NCBI GenBank assembly: GCA_001940645.1
Contig: MDVS01000149.1
Location: 1-24,493 of the forward strand
Length of the DNA: 24,493 nucleotides
Origin: Candidatus Heimdallarchaeota archaeon LC_3
GTDB lineage: Archaea > Asgardarchaeota > Heimdallarchaeia > Hodarchaeales > LC-3
Direction of reading: 5' to 3'
Shown: in pieces, positions 1-7,095 of the stretch
Layout: each line of letters begins with the position of its first letter
Numbering within the stretch: position 1 is the stretch's first letter
The notes under the pieces: model-generated
Databases searched by the model: none
What the model saw: the letters and a program-made list of their open reading frames with translations, nothing else
What the model was told of the DNA's origin: nothing
Program-made: the position numbers and the translations under genes

Positions 1-134
1 GGCTACTGTTAATTGAAAAGGAAAATGGTAGAGATGAAAAAGAAAGGTGTATAGAATAACCAAATACCATGATATCGAAGTAAGTCAATTGCCTACAGTG
101 TCGTTGCAATTCAATTCTTTTAAGATCCGAACCG
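1..134 (-). repeat. Long direct repeat, copy 1 (truncated by window start)
   Basis: These bases match 18947-19080 without gaps, with four substitutions, and match the end of the window (24368-24493) almost as well. The match stops abruptly after the shared GATCCGAACCG at 124-134. In the other two copies a 52-aa membrane protein gene lies on the left side of this segment, so the corresponding gene here would be just outside the window. Only the upstream (leader) half of the repeat is present. Confidence 0.95.
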
Positions 135-181
135 TTGTTCACCGAAACCGCGTCCGTATCATCGATCTGACGATAGGGCAC
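1..181 (-). other. Open leader reading frame in repeat copy 1, partial
   Basis: On the minus strand a frame stays open from a possible GTG at 181 (another GTG at 142) to the window edge. It is the same frame as the leader ORF of copies 2 and 3. Outside the repeat, 135-181 is richer in G and C than its surroundings and reads protein-like (an RQIDDTDAVSVNNGSDLKR stretch), but it has no ATG and no clear ribosome binding site. It could be a real small protein, the tail of a gene captured next to the repeat, or a chance frame in a conserved leader. I cannot decide between these. Confidence 0.25.
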
Positions 182-261
182 TAGGTTTGGATTATAATTC
201 GTTGAAAGAAAGGTGATTTAACCAAGAAAATCTGTTTTATTCTAAACTCCATTTTTGATAA

Positions 262-507
262 CTATTTTTCATGAAAACGTTGGAATAAATAAATCACCAA
301 TAATCCTAGAAAGCTGAATCCTACTAAATTAAGAGAAAAAATAACGGTAATAATCAGATTTGACAATCCTTGAAAGGACTCAATAGGAATATCACGACTT
401 AGGAACAATTTAAATGAGATCAAAATACCCCCAAAAAAAGGAATACCTAATAGAAATCTTAAAACTCTTAAATTAACATTTTTTTTAGAAAAAATCCAAC
501 TAAACAT
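262..507 (-). CDS. Small two-pass membrane protein, unknown
   Basis: This encodes an 81-aa protein with two hydrophobic stretches, roughly residues 17-35 and 53-72, separated by a short charged loop, and with a basic N-terminus. The frame can be extended to a GTG at 519, but an AGGTGG motif sits just 5' of the ATG at 507 with good spacing, so the ATG is the better start. It stands alone next to repeat copy 1, and the other small genes nearby (612-746, 1182-1334) also encode membrane peptides. I do not recognise a family. Function is unknown; it could be a small holin-like or regulatory membrane protein, but nothing in the sequence shows this. Confidence 0.5.
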   Translation of the reverse strand: MFSWIFSKKNVNLRVLRFLLGIPFFGGILISFKLFLSRDIPIESFQGLSNLIITVIFSLNLVGFSFLGLLVIYLFQRFHEK

Positions 508-611
508 ACTCAAATCCACCTGAATATTTGAAAGAATCTCAAACCCTATTTATACATTATTAAAGCGGAATAACCGAATAAGATGGTATTAAAGTACGTC
601 AAATACTTGGA

Positions 612-746
612 TTAATCAATTCCAACTTGATTAAGCACTATATAGATTATTAATAGAAAAAATAATGGAAATAATGAAAGCATGCACAAAATAAATATTA
701 TATTGTTTCTTCCAGCCTGATCATCAGGTGTGTGTTCATTTTTCAT
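612..746 (-). CDS. 44-aa single-pass membrane peptide
   Basis: On the minus strand an ATG at 746 opens a 44-codon frame ending at TAA (612). The product has a hydrophilic, acidic N-terminus (MKNEHTPDDQAGRNN) and then one strong transmembrane helix at about residues 16-38, ending in a short polar tail. This soluble-head plus single-helix layout is typical of real membrane peptides rather than chance frames. An upstream TTG could add four residues. No clear ribosome binding site is seen. Function unknown. Confidence 0.45.
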   Translation of the reverse strand: MKNEHTPDDQAGRNNIIFILCMLSLFPLFFLLIIYIVLNQVGID

Positions 747-898
747 AAGATGCTTCAACCAACATGAATATCTCCAAATTTGACTTATTACACTAAAAAA
801 TTACTATTTTAATAAAATGTCCATAAATTTTTAATTACAATCTATCAAAACTAAAGATAATTATGTAAGTTCTTCTATTGGGAAAAGATTCACAAAAC

Positions 899-1042
899 AT
901 GAAACCAAAAAATGAAAAAAATTTTGACATTGCTTATCAAGTATCAATTAAAGATCGAAGAAAGATATTAGACCTTGAAAAAGCACAAATTCTATCGACA
1001 TCATTTTGGGATAATGATTCAGATGAAATTTGGAATGATTAA
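899..1042 (+). CDS. 47-aa antitoxin-like acidic peptide
   Basis: ATG at 899 to TAA at 1040-1042. The peptide is basic and charged in its first half (KPKNEKNFDIAYQVSIKDRRK) and ends with a very acidic aromatic tail, SFWDNDSDEIWND. Such D/E/W-rich C-termini are common in small type II antitoxins, where the tail wraps the toxin, and this is the only reason for the suggestion. No toxin-like gene is adjacent: upstream is a 150-bp AT-rich gap and downstream a 140-bp gap. It may be a solitary or decayed antitoxin, or an unrelated small protein. A weak GGGAAAAG lies about 11 nt before the start. Confidence 0.4.
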   Translation: MKPKNEKNFDIAYQVSIKDRRKILDLEKAQILSTSFWDNDSDEIWND

Positions 1043-1181
1043 CCATGTAACTACGAATTTTACACCTTTTTGTAAGATTCATTGATTCACTCAATAAAGA
1101 TTATAGAATCCTTATTTGAGTCTTATGAAATTATACAAAAAGATTAGATTAGAGGCGATGGATAAAATGACAGAAGAATAA

Positions 1182-1334
1182 TTGGATGAAATATCAGATA
1201 AAGCATTAATACGAAAAAGTTATCGAATAGTTGGAATAATATTACTAAATTTATTAATATGGGGAATAATCTTAATCCTGTTCACGTTAATAATCGAAAT
1301 AATACTAGAAATAGTACGAATGATCTTAAAATGA
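1182..1334 (+). CDS. 50-aa single-pass membrane peptide with TTG start
   Basis: A TTG at 1182 follows directly on an in-frame TAA (1179-1181) that ends a four-codon mini-frame beginning with ATG at 1167. The 50-aa product has a polar head (LDEISDKALIRKSYR) and a long hydrophobic helix, about residues 17-42, with an acid in the middle, then a basic end. The mini-ORF immediately before the start could act by translational re-initiation, or the stop could be a mutation inside a once longer gene. Membrane peptide of unknown function. Confidence 0.3.
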   Translation: MDEISDKALIRKSYRIVGIILLNLLIWGIILILFTLIIEIILEIVRMILK

Positions 1335-1346
1335 CCTTAGAAATTT

Positions 1347-1388
1347 AGTCAATTTTTCTTGACTGATAATAATTGTCAAAATATATAA
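1347..1388 (+). promoter_or_regulatory. Promoter with inverted repeat before the HTH gene
   Basis: AGTCAA (1347-1352) and TTGACT (1359-1364) form a perfect 6-bp inverted repeat with a 6-nt spacer, and a third TGTCAA half-site lies at 1374-1379. A TATA-like run, ATATATAA (1381-1388), follows about 40 nt before the TTG start at 1426. The arrangement fits an operator beside an archaeal promoter, and since the next gene encodes a winged helix, autoregulation is an obvious but untested idea. Confidence 0.45.
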
Positions 1389-1425
1389 AAAAAATCATTT
1401 TTTTACTTAAATTGGTGATCAAAGA

Positions 1426-1881
1426 TTGCATAAAAATATTTCATCGAGTGAAATAGCTAATTTGATGAATCTTTTAGGAAATCAAATTAGAGTAGACATT
1501 ATTAAACTCATCCAAGCCGCTCCCAAATCATTTTCTGAATTATTAAAACAATTATCATTAGAATCTACTAGTAAACTTTCTTTTCATTTGAATAAAATGG
1601 AGGAACTGATACAAAAACGCGATTTTGATGGATTTTATGACTTGACAGAAAAAGGTCAAGATGTTTTTGACTTGATTATTGCATTTGAAGAAGGATTAAT
1701 AACAAAACATGAATTAGAGACAAAAAAGCAAAATAATTTTGTATCAGAAACAGATATTCCAGTATTTAAAAATAATCCAAGCATATTTGTTATATTTCTG
1801 AGTCTTCTGATTGCAAATTTAAATTCTATTGTAATAGTAATAGTAATATTAATAGTAATAGTAATATTAGCCTTTGGTTAA
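1426..1881 (+). CDS. ArsR-like winged-helix protein with C-terminal membrane segment
   Basis: The N-terminal half (about residues 5-75) is an ArsR-type winged helix: LLGNQIRVDIIKLI, then FSELLKQL, a recognition helix STSKLSFHLNKMEELI and a wing ending in YDLTEKGQDV. A linker follows, and residues 118-151 are almost wholly hydrophobic. The TTG start at 1426 has a GGTGATC ribosome binding site 10 nt upstream. The hydrophobic end includes a perfect 2x18-bp tandem repeat encoding IVIVIL twice, and the frame stops at 1881 right after it. The next ORF is open back to this point in the -1 frame and also encodes membrane helices, so the two may be one gene broken by a one-base shift. It is likely a membrane-tethered transcription regulator. 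Ligand and target are unknown. Confidence 0.75.
   Translation: MHKNISSSEIANLMNLLGNQIRVDIIKLIQAAPKSFSELLKQLSLESTSKLSFHLNKMEELIQKRDFDGFYDLTEKGQDVFDLIIAFEEGLITKHELETKKQNNFVSETDIPVFKNNPSIFVIFLSLLIANLNSIVIVIVILIVIVILAFG
1833..1868 (+). repeat. Perfect tandem duplication, 2 x 18 bp
   Basis: The unit AATAGTAATAGTAATATT occurs twice without a gap at 1833-1850 and 1851-1868. Because 18 is a multiple of three it adds six codons (hydrophobic) to the membrane segment of the HTH gene rather than shifting frame. It marks a slippage-prone tract just before the suspected frameshift. Confidence 0.9.
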
Positions 1882-1988
1882 CAATTATCATCTTATTATG
1901 TTATAAAATAAAACTAGCATTTTTTGATTCTATAGTTTTAAGTTTCACTTTTTATTCATTTCTATTAATACTACCAGCCTTTTTTTCT

Positions 1989-2621
1989 ATGTTAGTATCA
2001 TCTGAGTCGTCAACTATTTCTTTAATGAGTGCATTCATTGCCAACGAGATAAATGATGATGTAGCGATCTTTTTTTTCCTACTCTACATAGTAATATTTT
2101 TTCTTTATTCTTTTGTTATGTTTTTTATCAAAGATCTGATTAATATAAATTGGAAGAATTCCTATTCTAGTGATGCTTTTAATAAAAGAACCTTAGGAAT
2201 ACTTTCAAGTGTTTTTATACTGTCAGTAATTACTTTTTTAGTAATTTCTAAAATTTCTATTGCTGTTGAAAGCGAAATAGGCTTAATACAAGTATTAATA
2301 CGACCACAATTATCTATATTATTGATTTGCTCATTTTTAGGATTAGTAGTTTACTATTCAATTCAAAAAATTCTATCAACGAGAATAAAAAATAAGACCT
2401 TAGGAAGCTTAAAATCCCTTTTTGCATTTCTTTTTTTTCCTGTTGTTATTGCGTTATACATATTAATTCAATTTCTATTATTATTTGAAGATAATCAGTT
2501 TGCTTATCAATATTTAGCATCTGGAACCTTTTTTGTATTGTTTACGATCATGCTGCTACTGGATTTAATCCTTATAACCAATTTAAATTATGATTTAGGT
2601 AAAAAATATGTAAAAAGATAA
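1989..2621 (+). CDS. Multi-pass membrane protein, possibly the frameshifted C-terminal half of the HTH gene
   Basis: The 210-aa product has about five hydrophobic segments (near residues 25-47, 72-87, 109-125, 143-167 and 178-197) with few charged loops. ATG at 1989 is the first ATG, but the same frame is open upstream through the end of the HTH gene and there encodes two further hydrophobic stretches (TIIILLCYKIKLAFF and SIVLSFTFYSFLLILPAFF). No ribosome binding site precedes the ATG. The simplest reading is a single HTH plus roughly seven-helix membrane protein interrupted by a -1 shift around 1870-1880, through mutation, sequencing error or programmed slippage. If separate, it is a membrane partner of the regulator. 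No transporter or channel motif is seen. Confidence 0.6.
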   Translation: MLVSSESSTISLMSAFIANEINDDVAIFFFLLYIVIFFLYSFVMFFIKDLININWKNSYSSDAFNKRTLGILSSVFILSVITFLVISKISIAVESEIGLIQVLIRPQLSILLICSFLGLVVYYSIQKILSTRIKNKTLGSLKSLFAFLFFPVVIALYILIQFLLLFEDNQFAYQYLASGTFFVLFTIMLLLDLILITNLNYDLGKKYVKR

Positions 2622-2972
2622 TTTATAAAATTAAAGTCTATAATTATACGAGTAATACTTCAAATTTTATACCAAATTTGAAACCTTTTGGGAGAGATGA
2701 AAGACAGAATTCAAGGGGATGGATAAAATGGGACAAATATTGGCTAATAAGACCACAAACTGACAAAATTTCGCATTTTATTGGATTTTCTTTTTCTTGT
2801 TTGTAATATTGAGAGGATTCTGATAGTTCCCATTAAAAAACAGGAAGGAAGGATAATGTTTTGATTTCCTGAAGTTGAGGAATACAAAGTAATTGTTGTT
2901 GGAGTTTGAATTTGGCTATAGATTTATATTTGCAATCGAATATTTCATCAGTACCAAAAGACATTTCGAAAA
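2622..2972. other. Intergenic, no gene seen
   Basis: This is AT-rich DNA between a plus-strand and a minus-strand gene that converge. It holds a short GGGGATGGATAAAATG stretch (about 2716-2731) resembling GGCGATGGATAAAATG at 1154-1169, but the frame after it closes within 11 codons. No RNA gene, terminator hairpin or further ORF is visible. Confidence 0.5.
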
Positions 2973-4367
2973 TTAATATAGTTTACTCATTTCAGTGAAT
3001 ATTAGACCAATTTTTCCATCTAAAAGTATTTGTTGCCATATCTGAAACGATAATTCTAATAAGTTTGAAAGGCGTTCTAATTTTTCGTAATCCTTTCTAT
3101 TAGCGTTTAATTTCTTTAAACACTCTTCAATCGTCTCAATAAAGGACTCTTTTTCTTCATAGATACATTGATGAGGAAAATTGTCTAAAAAAGAGTTCGA
3201 ATTCTTTTGAACAAATGATTTCCAAGGTCCTCGTAACTGTTTAATAAGAGAAAGTGAAGTTTCCTTACAGAATTCAGCAAGATTTACATCCGGAAAAAAA
3301 ATTTGAAATATTAGAGGTGATTGTTTAAACAATGAAACCAAATAATCATGCCATTGATGAGCTGTGCCTGAAAGAATCTTTTGTAGAACTATTTGTTTTA
3401 TATTTGCTGATTTTGAAACTTTTTCAATAATATCAGATAATTTATTAGTGAATTGTTGTATAAACTGTTCATTAACTTTTTCTCCTTTATCAGAATCGAA
3501 TCCAACCTGTAAAAAATCCAAAATTCTTTTCCATTCTTCAAAATAAAGATCATTATGAAGTTCTTGTCGTAAAAGAGTATAATCTAATCCTTGTGGGGAA
3601 CAGCTAAATGCTAAAGGATACCCAGGATTTTCGTGGTCTATTTGAACGAGGAATACGGTATTTTCGTTTTCAGCATGATAAAATTGATTATGAAGGAAAT
3701 CTAATTTACCAAAATAATACCAGACCGCTAATATCTCAAAAAATTGATTCTGTAAGTCCAATAATGTTTTATTTTCTAGTTTAAATCTAGTCTGAAAATC
3801 AAATAATTCATAGAAATTAGAATATTCTGGTGAGATATATAAAGAATGGGTTTTATTCCAGGGAATTATAAAAGTAATAACATGAGGAATGTTAAGAAGT
3901 TGTAAAAATTGGCTTGTTAGTTTTTCTAAAGAAGCTTGAGGATTTCGCATTAGTTTTAGGTAAGACGTCTGGAATGTCCTTGTTTTCATTTTTTCATCAT
4001 AAAGACTAAGAGTTACTTGTTTTGTTTTATGTTTTGATTCAAACTCACTAATACTCGTAATAAAAATATCTTTTTTTCCAAGATTAGTTAAATAATCTAT
4101 TAATCCTCCTAATAAGACACGAAAATCTTCATTTAAGAGAAATTTTCTGAGTTTCTCACTAACTGCTGGATTAATTTTTATAGTAATTCGTAAATTTTTG
4201 ATAAAAAGATCTTCTAAACTCTTAATTGAAAATAAATTTGAAAGATCAGACTCTTTCAAAGATTGAGCTCTTATGCAATTCAGACAAATTAATGCTCCAG
4301 AAGACAAGGAAATTAATGCTTGACTATCATCAACTAAATGGTTTTTATTAGAGCAAAAATGTTTCAA
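2973..4367 (-). CDS. Large protein with N-terminal zinc-binding motif, unknown
   Basis: The 464-aa protein starts at TTG 4367. Its N-terminus has a likely zinc site: C5-x4-H10 then C28-x2-C31, a spacing like short B-box or treble-clef fingers. The rest is a mixed alpha/beta then mainly helical protein with no motif I recognise and no membrane helix. It begins five bases after the stop of the winged-helix gene, so the two are almost certainly translationally coupled and co-transcribed. This suggests the pair work together, with the regulator providing DNA binding and this protein perhaps sensing or scaffolding. No catalytic residues can be pointed to, so I give no function. Confidence 0.75.
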   Translation of the reverse strand: MKHFCSNKNHLVDDSQALISLSSGALICLNCIRAQSLKESDLSNLFSIKSLEDLFIKNLRITIKINPAVSEKLRKFLLNEDFRVLLGGLIDYLTNLGKKDIFITSISEFESKHKTKQVTLSLYDEKMKTRTFQTSYLKLMRNPQASLEKLTSQFLQLLNIPHVITFIIPWNKTHSLYISPEYSNFYELFDFQTRFKLENKTLLDLQNQFFEILAVWYYFGKLDFLHNQFYHAENENTVFLVQIDHENPGYPLAFSCSPQGLDYTLLRQELHNDLYFEEWKRILDFLQVGFDSDKGEKVNEQFIQQFTNKLSDIIEKVSKSANIKQIVLQKILSGTAHQWHDYLVSLFKQSPLIFQIFFPDVNLAEFCKETSLSLIKQLRGPWKSFVQKNSNSFLDNFPHQCIYEEKESFIETIEECLKKLNANRKDYEKLERLSNLLELSFQIWQQILLDGKIGLIFTEMSKLY

Positions 4368-4372
4368 TTCTA

Positions 4373-5107
4373 TCAGTTAGAGCCTGTAGCTGATTGATGT
4401 TGAGAACATTGAATATTCCAAAGAGATTGTTGAATATTTGCCTGTAAATGAAGAATAGAAGTGTAAGGTTTACCAGTTCGAAAGTAAAGTGAGTTTCCGA
4501 CCGAAATTTGTTGAATAAGATCAGTTAATTCACTACCATCCGTATCCCGTTTAAACATCTCCAAATCATTTTTATTAAGTCCTCCAGAAGAGTTGTTTTT
4601 AGAATGAAAAAGGAAATTTTCTCTTCCAAAATGCTCTCTCCACCCGTCAAAGACCCAATCATTCCGAATTTGTTGAGAAATATCTTTGAAAGCTTTCTCC
4701 GGATTGCTATTTGAGAGTAAGGGAGCTAAGTACTGAGAAAAATTCTTTTGGAAAGAAGATAATTCCTTTTGAAATGTTAGAAAGGCTAAGGACGTTGAAG
4801 AATAGCGAAATTCCTTATTAACCTTAACACGAGAGACATAGGTTTTCGAAATAAGAGAATTCATAGCTTTTTGAATACTAGATTGAGTGAGATAAAGAAT
4901 ATTCATAAAATCTTTAATAGAAAGACCTTTAGTAAGAAGTTTCCTATCAAATTCCATAATAAAGTCATCTTTAGTCAATTCATGCTTAATAATTTGATAA
5001 TTATTATTTTTCTGACTCCATAATAAAAATAAAATGTTGGATTCAGTTTTAGAAAGATTTAATACATCTCTAATTAACTCAGAAATTTTAGGTAAAGATT
5101 TGGACAT
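4373..5107 (-). CDS. TrmB/MarR-like winged-helix protein
   Basis: The 244-aa product begins with a helix typical of TrmB-type regulators (LNLSKTESNILFLLW, about residues 16-30). A helix-turn-helix follows near residues 62-95 (SIKDFMNILYLTQSSIQKAMNSLISKTYVSRVKV) with a wing ending in FRYSSTS. The C-terminal half is hydrophilic, with no sugar-binding or metal motif that I recognise, so the ligand domain is unusual for TrmB. It is the first gene of a two-gene minus-strand operon. Its promoter carries a perfect 7-bp inverted repeat between TATA box and start, so it may repress itself. ATG at 5107 is the only reasonable start. Confidence 0.75.
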   Translation of the reverse strand: MSKSLPKISELIRDVLNLSKTESNILFLLWSQKNNNYQIIKHELTKDDFIMEFDRKLLTKGLSIKDFMNILYLTQSSIQKAMNSLISKTYVSRVKVNKEFRYSSTSLAFLTFQKELSSFQKNFSQYLAPLLSNSNPEKAFKDISQQIRNDWVFDGWREHFGRENFLFHSKNNSSGGLNKNDLEMFKRDTDGSELTDLIQQISVGNSLYFRTGKPYTSILHLQANIQQSLWNIQCSQHQSATGSN

Positions 5108-5123
5108 AACTAACTCTAAGTAC

Positions 5124-5148
5124 TATGAATACTATTGATTCATATAAA
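5124..5148 (-). promoter_or_regulatory. Palindromic operator and TATA box of the winged-helix operon
   Basis: TATGAAT (5124-5130) and ATTCATA (5138-5144) are perfect inverted repeats with a 7-nt spacer. On the minus strand a TTTATATG box at 5141-5148 overlaps the distal arm, about 34-41 nt before the ATG at 5107. A repressor here would cover the region between TATA box and transcription start. The likely ligand is the winged-helix protein encoded directly downstream. Confidence 0.55.
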
Positions 5149-5750
5149 CTTTTCGTTATTGGCATATTACATATCTAATTCTTTATCTTCTTAATTAGAT
5201 TAAAATAATAAATTGCGATTAGACTAATAAAATAATATTATATTATTAATAAATAAAATATTCAAAGAGAGATGACTAAAAGTAAAAAAAAAGAGAAATT
5301 CTCAACAAATAATGAGAAAATTTTTGCTGCTAAAACAAAAAAGAGAAAAAAAGAAAAAAATCAAGTCAATAGATGTACAGAGTATCCACTAAGCAAATGA
5401 AGGAAAAAAACCTTCAAAAAAGACCGTGCAGCGATGATACAACACTCACACTAGTATAAAATTCAACTTTAAATAGGAAAAGAAGAAAAAGCATGAGAGA
5501 AGAAGGGAAAAGGAGAAGAACAATAAGAAAAAAAATGCTCTTTAAATAAGAAAAGAAGAAATAAAAGCACTTCTATTTATATATAGGACAAAAAATAGGA
5601 GAAAAACTTAAAAAGGGGAAAAAAAATAAAAGTTTGTATAAAAAAACCCTCACTTTTTTAAAAAAAAAACACATACGAACAAAAAAACAATTCGAAAAAG
5701 GCACAAGCCAATCGAACAACACGATCAGGCAAAAAGCTGATAAAACAAAC
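5149..5750. other. A-rich intergenic region
   Basis: This is about 600 bases of strongly purine- and A-rich sequence on the plus strand, with few informative features. There is a simple hairpin at 5399-5415 (GAAGG, seven A, CCTTC) and another at 5724-5741 (ATCAG/CTGAT). Long open frames on either strand here are products of the low complexity (runs of Lys on one strand, Phe on the other) and I do not annotate them as genes. Confidence 0.5.
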
Positions 5751-5757
5751 GATAATA

Positions 5758-5869
5758 TGCGTAATTCTCCTATAGAGAACCCGATTGGTACCACACGTTG
5801 GTCACACAGGTTGCAAAGCAAGACGATGCCGGTTTCCGGAAAGTAGTCAGCGTATCTATAGGTGACGCA
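5758..5869. ncRNA. Possible structured RNA, GC-richer patch
   Basis: In an A-rich gap this patch is visibly richer in G and C and can fold. TGCGT (5758-5762) pairs with ACGCA (5865-5869) and, just inside, CCTATAGA (5769-5776) pairs with TCTATAGG (5855-5862), closing a domain that contains smaller hairpins such as CCGG-TTT-CCGG (5829-5839). It lies upstream of the LAGLIDADG endonuclease gene. It does not match RNase P, SRP or tRNA landmarks that I know, and I could not find convincing group I intron core motifs. Either strand could be transcribed. A minus-strand frame through it (with CNLCDQRVVPIGF) is protein-like, so a decayed or foreign coding fragment is the main alternative. Confidence 0.3.
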
Positions 5870-6003
5870 CATTAAACATACAAAAACAAACAACAATACA
5901 ACTCTTTTAAAAAAAACAGATTAAATTAGTCAGTTTAAGAAAAAATCGATACGGAAAATCCTGCATAAGCAGAGAAAAAAGTATACGGAAGGTGAAAAAA
6001 GAA

Positions 6004-7056
6004 ATGAATATAGAAGAACTTTCTATAATTTCAGACTACATGTCTCTTATTTCTTTAAGGAAACTTAGTGAGAAATATCATATGCGGAAAGACAAAATCA
6101 AAAAAATTCTTAGGAAATCTGGATTGAAAATACATTCTCGTAATGATATGTCAAAGATTGTTTTGCATTATAAAGATGGTAATTGGCCTTTTTGGAAACC
6201 ATTTTCAGATAAAGTAGAACAGATTATTGTTGGTGATGTCACAGGAGATGCACATTTGAAAACTAATACAAAGTTTTTAGATAATATCCTTCCAGATTTA
6301 GATCTTTATGAACAGTCTATGATTATCATCAATTATATACTAAATAAAATTGATAAAAAAGAAATCAATGACAAGAATTTTCAAGAATTTGTTGAGAAAT
6401 TTAATAATTCAACTGAGTTAATTAGCAAATTTTCAACCGCATCATTTAGGATTGAGACCTCCATTATCGAGAAAAAAAAGCTTGAACTTGTTCAAGAAAT
6501 ATTTTCTACATTTGGATACAATCCTCACATTAAGGATAGTTACCGAAAAGGAAAAGATGGGAAATTTCGATGGTATTCTAGACTCATGACACAATCAAGT
6601 GTTCAGATTCAAAAACTTTACGAGTTTTTTTATCAAAATGGAGTAAAAAGAATTCCTAGAGATCTAAAATTAACCCCCATTATACTTCTTTACTTTTTCT
6701 TAGGTGATGGAAGCTTTAATAATCATCAGATTCATTTTAGCACCAATTGCTATCTTAAAGAAGATGTTGAATTCTTAGCTGATCTTATTCAACTAGAATT
6801 AGACATAGAGACACATGTATATCCTAAATCCGAAAAGGATGAACCCGATAAAGTTTATTGGATTTTAGTAATATCAGGAAAAGATAATATTTCTACATTT
6901 CTTGAATATATTTCTCAATCTGATCCCGAATCTTATAATCTTGCTAAACGTGAATTTTCTTGGAAATTCGATGGTAAGCTACGAAAAGATTTAGTTTTGA
7001 AATCTCGATCAGATGAAGAACATATACGGAAATATTTATTTGCAAAAGTCCGTTAA
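6004..7056 (+). CDS. Free-standing LAGLIDADG endonuclease with N-terminal HTH
   Basis: The 350-aa protein has an N-terminal helix-turn-helix (about residues 5-45: LSIISDYMSLISLRKLSEKY, KIKKILRKSG). Two LAGLIDADG motifs follow, IIVGDVTGDAHL with acidic D82 and LLYFFLGDGSF with D235, each followed by the usual beta-rich half-site domain. Both motifs keep their catalytic acid, so double-strand cleavage of a long asymmetric site is likely. ATG 6004 is chosen because GGAAGGTGA lies eight bases upstream; a GTG at 5992 lies inside that site. It is not embedded in a host gene or intein, which suggests a solo homing gene or one tied to the structured region just upstream. A T-rich tract follows the stop. 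Confidence 0.85.
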   Translation: MNIEELSIISDYMSLISLRKLSEKYHMRKDKIKKILRKSGLKIHSRNDMSKIVLHYKDGNWPFWKPFSDKVEQIIVGDVTGDAHLKTNTKFLDNILPDLDLYEQSMIIINYILNKIDKKEINDKNFQEFVEKFNNSTELISKFSTASFRIETSIIEKKKLELVQEIFSTFGYNPHIKDSYRKGKDGKFRWYSRLMTQSSVQIQKLYEFFYQNGVKRIPRDLKLTPIILLYFFLGDGSFNNHQIHFSTNCYLKEDVEFLADLIQLELDIETHVYPKSEKDEPDKVYWILVISGKDNISTFLEYISQSDPESYNLAKREFSWKFDGKLRKDLVLKSRSDEEHIRKYLFAKVR

Positions 7057-7095
7057 GCTTTATTTTTCTATATTTTTTTCTTTTCTTCCTTTTTT
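7057..7095 (+). terminator. T-rich transcription end after the LAGLIDADG gene
   Basis: The 39 bases between two converging genes hold several T runs (five to seven long) on the plus strand with no hairpin. This is the usual form of archaeal termination signals. Confidence 0.5.

Noticed and set aside
5634..5846. 70-codon plus-strand frame
   Set aside because: The first half is Lys-rich low complexity and the rest overlaps the foldable patch; there is no supporting start signal or known family.
5830..5860. SRP RNA domain IV suggested by CCGGAAAG
   Set aside because: The asymmetric loop and flanking helix needed for SRP RNA are absent.
5573..5896. 107-codon minus-strand frame with a CNLC motif
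   Set aside because: Much of it is Phe/Lys low-complexity sequence from A-runs, it has no ribosome binding site, and the opposite strand is also open over part of it. It is mentioned as an alternative for the foldable patch but not called as a gene.
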